From Perilla frutescens (Eukaryota; Streptophyta; Magnoliopsida; Lamiales; Lamiaceae), in NCBI GenBank assembly GCA_026008535.1, contig BRKX01000003.1:64381001-64445000 (forward strand): 64,000 nt of DNA, written 5' to 3'. The position numbers and the translations under genes were made by a program. This document shows positions 60,630 to 64,000 of this stretch, piece by piece. The notes beneath the pieces are model-generated. The model did not search any database and had not been told where the DNA came from. It was given only the letters and a program-made list of their open reading frames with translations. The number at the start of each line of letters is the position of its first letter. Positions within the stretch are counted from its first letter, which is position 1.

Positions 60630-62594
60630 GCAAAATTTAAACATGAAAACTGAAAGGTGAAAAACACATGAATTTGCAAGATATGAAATTTCAGTGGTGG
60701 CAACTAGGAAGCAGATGAGGTTATTTAAAGTGCTATCAACCAAAGTCATTCATTATGTAGTTAACAGCTCTGAGACCTAATAAATAGAATGTTCATAACA
60801 AAAATTTTCCATATGAAAATTGAAAACCGGAAAACACGTGAGTTTGGATTTAAACAATAAAGATTCTCAATTTAACATATATACTGTTACAATATCCGAT
60901 ATCGGTTCCACGTGAAAGTGTGGAAGGGCATGGGGGTCAACCCTTTACCTTTGACCATGGTTTTGGGTTAAGGTAGGGCTCCGTATCTTATATGCCTAAC
61001 ATATACTTGGATCAGCTCTAGGTTCCAGCAACTTGAGCTACGTACAAGTTAATGTTAGGCAGATAACTGGGAGGATTGGATCCCACATTTACAAAGTTAT
61101 TCTGTCATATTGTAACTATTAAAGACAAAAAAGAAAAGGTCAACTTAAGCCGTTGTCTTGATCTATAACAACTTTTGATCAAATCTGTAAATGCAGGCTG
61201 GAAAGGTAAAAAAATCATATCAACAAATTTCAATGTGCACATCAAAATCTGTGATCACCCTTTACCAAAATCTTTGGTGAACTATGTGAGAAACAAACTT
61301 CATAATTCTCTCGAAATTGTGATTTCTCATGGATTAGCCAGTGCCTTTTGCAATTAAACATGGGACTACCACATGGAATCTCCATATGGAAAAGTAATAA
61401 ATAAAATGTCAAATTTATCTTCTAAAAATTATCTAAAGCTGGAATCTTAACTATTTCCTGTTAGTATGTATCCCAGCAGTGAACATTTGTACGGTACTCC
61501 AAAAGCTCTTAATTTACTGAATGCCAAAATCCAAGAATCTTTTTATATTTAATTCTACTCTATCAGATTACGTGCTAGAGACACGTATACCTCTTTCCTG
61601 GAAATCTTTATCAGTCTTCACAAATCCAGCAACCAAAGCCCTGGGCAATGCCGATACCCACTCTTCACTGTTAAGATCTGCTGGAATAGCATTCAAGACA
61701 TTATTCAAGAGATTCTCCTTGGAATATATAGCAGCTGCAGATCCATTGTGACCATCAAATAACTGCAAAGAAGAATTTGGAAAAATAATATTGGTAAGAG
61801 GAAAGAAATGGAACGACAGAAGCAACATAAACATGGTGTAACGGTTTGAACCCCTCAAACAACGAACCAAAACTACTAATTTTGGTATATTCACTAAAAA
61901 GCATGAGAATCAGTCTCCAAATGTTTAATCCACAGAACTATAGGAGGGGTGATGATCATTAAGATAAGACGAAGCTTCCTATCTGAGCATGATTAGCACG
62001 CTCCATCTCCAATCTCTGGCCGGACGGGAACTCGTGAAAAGAACATGATGTGCAATGCTGACTACCAAAAAGTGAAAAAGGAAAGGCTTAACAATCCAGA
62101 GAAAAGCTGGATATTCTGTAATGTATCTTCCACATCAATGAACTTAGATTTCGAGTCTTTTCCCTTTTTATTCAATCTCAAGGCACACTATCTTTCTTCC
62201 ACATGATCCATTTTTTGGAGTATTAAAAACCTTATAAAGAAAGAATCAGCCATCATCATAAGGAAGAAGAAACACCAATTTAGATGTTGTACATTGACTA
62301 AATCCTAACAAAATCAGCGGGCCAGTTCTCCGAAACAAAGAACTGGCAATTACATTGATGCAATAAATAGAGAGAATGGAAAGAACTTTATACCGCAAAA
62401 ACAGAATATGTGGTGACTCCATCGCCTAAAACTCGTTGACATTCGGTCTTGATAAATGTCAAGTCTTCGCCTTTCTTGCTCTGACTGGCCTGGCCGTGCG
62501 TGATCTCCGGCCTCTCGATCTTCTCATTGGCCAATTCCCGTTTTAACAACACCGATAAAGGGACAGTTTGATGGTCGCCACTCTTAGACAACAT
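58008..62594 (-). CDS. Protein phosphatase 2C (At1g47380/PP2C12-like)
   Basis: Mn2+/Mg2+-dependent Ser/Thr phosphatase. Nine coding exons: 62594-62394, 61762-61591, 60541-60388, 60302-60239, 60139-60032, 59044-58919, 58834-58596, 58472-58270, 58174-58008. All are GT-AG and the joined frame is 477 codons plus stop. Landmarks: LSVLLKRE near the N-terminus, LFDGHNG (68-74), TSGTTVTFV (127-135), VGDSR (147-151), CLSRSIGD, SSDGVWD (244-250) and RDDTTCIVV from 284. A basic Pro/Lys linker follows, then a conserved C-terminal extension with two CxxC pairs (371-374 and 405-408) that could bind zinc. The family matches Arabidopsis At1g47380 nearly throughout. The last exon (LDTAVEV... onward) is less certain than the rest; intron retention there would give a different short tail. 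The physiological substrate is not known from sequence. Confidence 0.93.
59539..59797. mobile_element. Stowaway-like MITE in a PP2C intron
   Basis: Starts CTCCCTCCATTTCATAATG and ends CATTATGAAACCGAGGGAG, inverted repeats of the classic CTCCCTC type, flanked by TA on both sides (59537-59538 and 59798-59799). 259 bp, no coding content. It sits in the 987-bp intron between the fifth and sixth PP2C exons. Confidence 0.9.
60587..60622. repeat. (AG)n microsatellite in a PP2C intron
   Basis: About 18 AG units, 46 bp upstream (in gene direction) of the third PP2C exon. On the transcript strand this is a CT tract and so pyrimidine-rich. Confidence 0.85.
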
Positions 62595-63300
62595 TGCTCT
62601 CCCTTCCTACAATTAACAGATTCACCCTTTTTGCCTACCTCCTCCCTTTTAACAAGCCCGAAAGATGAAGCCTTTTTTCACAAAACGAAACCTCCCTTCT
62701 CTTGTTTTTTGTTGGTTCCACCCGATTCAATCAACACAAATCCAAAGAAATCCTATGCACACAAAATTTCATGAAAACAAAAGGAAAATGGTAAATGTCA
62801 TCGAACAAATCTACAAGCCATCATAAACAAGAAACCCCACAATTGCAATTATTCAAAGCGAAAGGGGCTAAAATTGAAATCATATTTTTAACGCAATCGA
62901 AAACGCGACAAACGTTACAAACAAGATCCTCAAACACACGGAAAACCCAACACAGACAACATAAGAATCATCAACAGTTTAAGATTCATGAAAAGACAGC
63001 TAATTTCAGCACAATGCGGATAAAAAAGAGCAAAACAGATAATGGGTCTGCCTATAAATTGCAAATATACGAAAAAAAGAAACACCCCATAAAATTTAAC
63101 GCACGGATGATGGAAAAACCGCTGTCGCGTTGCGGTCATCAAGAAACGCAGATCCCGGCGTCGTTGGATTCCTAAGCTGCAGGAAAATCGATTCTTGTGC
63201 ATTCCACTGTATCTCGGAGGGAGAGAGAGAGAGAGAGAGAGAATGTTAATGGTGGGGGGGCGTAAATTGAAGAAGCTGTCCGGCAAATTGCTACTATTTT
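62595..63300 (-). promoter_or_regulatory. PP2C leader and upstream region
   Basis: Presumed 5' UTR and proximal promoter. A (GA)n run at 63219-63242 (CT on the gene strand) is typical of plant leaders. No convincing TATA box was picked, and a leader intron is possible but unproven. Confidence 0.35.
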
Positions 63301-63672
63301 TAGGGGGTAGTATTTTATTGATTGTATTGTATTAATATAATCAAAATACGAATTAAAATTAGTAAAAAAGTGTGGAATTTTGTTGTTGTTTGTTTTTGCA
63401 AAGTTTTTTTTATTTTATTTCATTAATATATTTCTATCATGTGCAGGATTTGACGAATGACAATTGACATTGTCCCAAATCAAATGCTTTTGTTCGGCTG
63501 GAATCTGAGCTGTGAAAACTAATTATTTCTCTCTTTTTTTTTCTTCCTCTTTTACGTCTCTCGTGGGCGCGTCACCTTTAAACTATTCCATTCCACGTAA
63601 ACAACACTTTCCCGGGTTGGTATAGAGGAGAGAAAAAAAGAAACACTTTCCCCAGAAAAACACACACACACT

Positions 63673-63705
<33 letters not shown>

Positions 63706-64000
63706 GATATGGATCATACGAGAACACTTTGTTGGTGTAAGAAATGAGAATCCATCCTACACCATCCAATTTAATGATCCAATGGTTGAGATTTAAGGTG
63801 GTAATTTCGTAAATAATAGGGCAAAAAATAAAGGAAGGAGGGCTATTTTCGTCCAAATCCATTAAAAATGATGATGTCAGCAATTAAAAAAATATCTTAA
63901 AAACTTTAACCGACCATAACTTGCTCGTTTTTAATCCAATGCACATAAAAAATATATCAAATTAAAGCTCTCTTCATGCCTTTTCATTTAAGATGTCGAA
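63301..64000. mobile_element. Transposon-like sequence beginning after (TA)n(GA)n
   Basis: At 63674-63704 TA and GA runs are followed by GGATATGGATCATACGAGAAC, which resembles the ends at 46530 and (reversed) 45987. The element continues past the window edge. No coding region seen. Confidence 0.4.

Overview
This window is nuclear DNA of a flowering plant, almost certainly a eudicot. It has short AT-rich introns with GT-AG borders, a brassinosteroid-signalling gene (BKI1), plant-type lipin and PP2C genes, plant transposon families and an integrated plant pararetrovirus. I cannot name the species from sequence alone. Only three host genes are supported: a phosphatidate phosphatase (PAH/lipin, 4.7-11.0 kb, minus), a BKI1-type BRI1 kinase inhibitor (52.9-53.9 kb, minus) and a PP2C phosphatase like Arabidopsis At1g47380 (58.0-62.6 kb, minus). 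For PAH and PP2C I traced every splice junction by eye, and both reading frames close over their whole length.

Layout. 1-3.3 kb: AT-rich sequence with a GC-rich LTR-like block and a Helitron 3' end. 3.3-11.6 kb: the PAH gene and its promoter. About 13.3-21.2 kb: one near genome-length endogenous caulimovirid on the minus strand, in the order PBS, ORF1, coat protein, movement protein, protease-RT-RNase H, putative transactivator, promoter, leader. It is broken only by six in-frame stops. 21.5-22.6 kb: a non-autonomous hAT element. About 24.08-45.99 kb: a block bounded on both sides by (TA)n. It holds a FAR1/MURA-like transposase (plus) and three tandem degenerate genes (minus) that join a conserved N-terminal region to a Ulp1/C48 protease. 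A 3.17-kb solo LTR with a perfect 5-bp target duplication sits inside the second copy. 46-52.9 kb: microsatellites, MITEs, a tRNA-derived SINE-like piece and two hAT-like elements. 52.9-54.2 kb: BKI1. 54.2-58 kb: nothing recognised. 58-62.6 kb: PP2C with a Stowaway-like MITE in an intron. 63.3-64 kb: more transposon-like sequence.

The most interesting region is 24-45 kb. A short motif, ATTTTAGCAT and close variants (read as ATGCTAAAAT on the other strand), recurs dozens of times in introns and spacers of all four transposon genes. It is nearly absent from their exons, and it lies mostly on the sense strand of each gene although the genes point in opposite directions. The closest known parallel is the VANDAL/VANC anti-silencing system of Arabidopsis, in which a transposon-encoded protein recognises a short motif accumulated in the noncoding parts of its own element. 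I suggest an analogous motif-protein pair here. The second notable system is the pararetrovirus, which still carries a complete ribosome-shunt layout.
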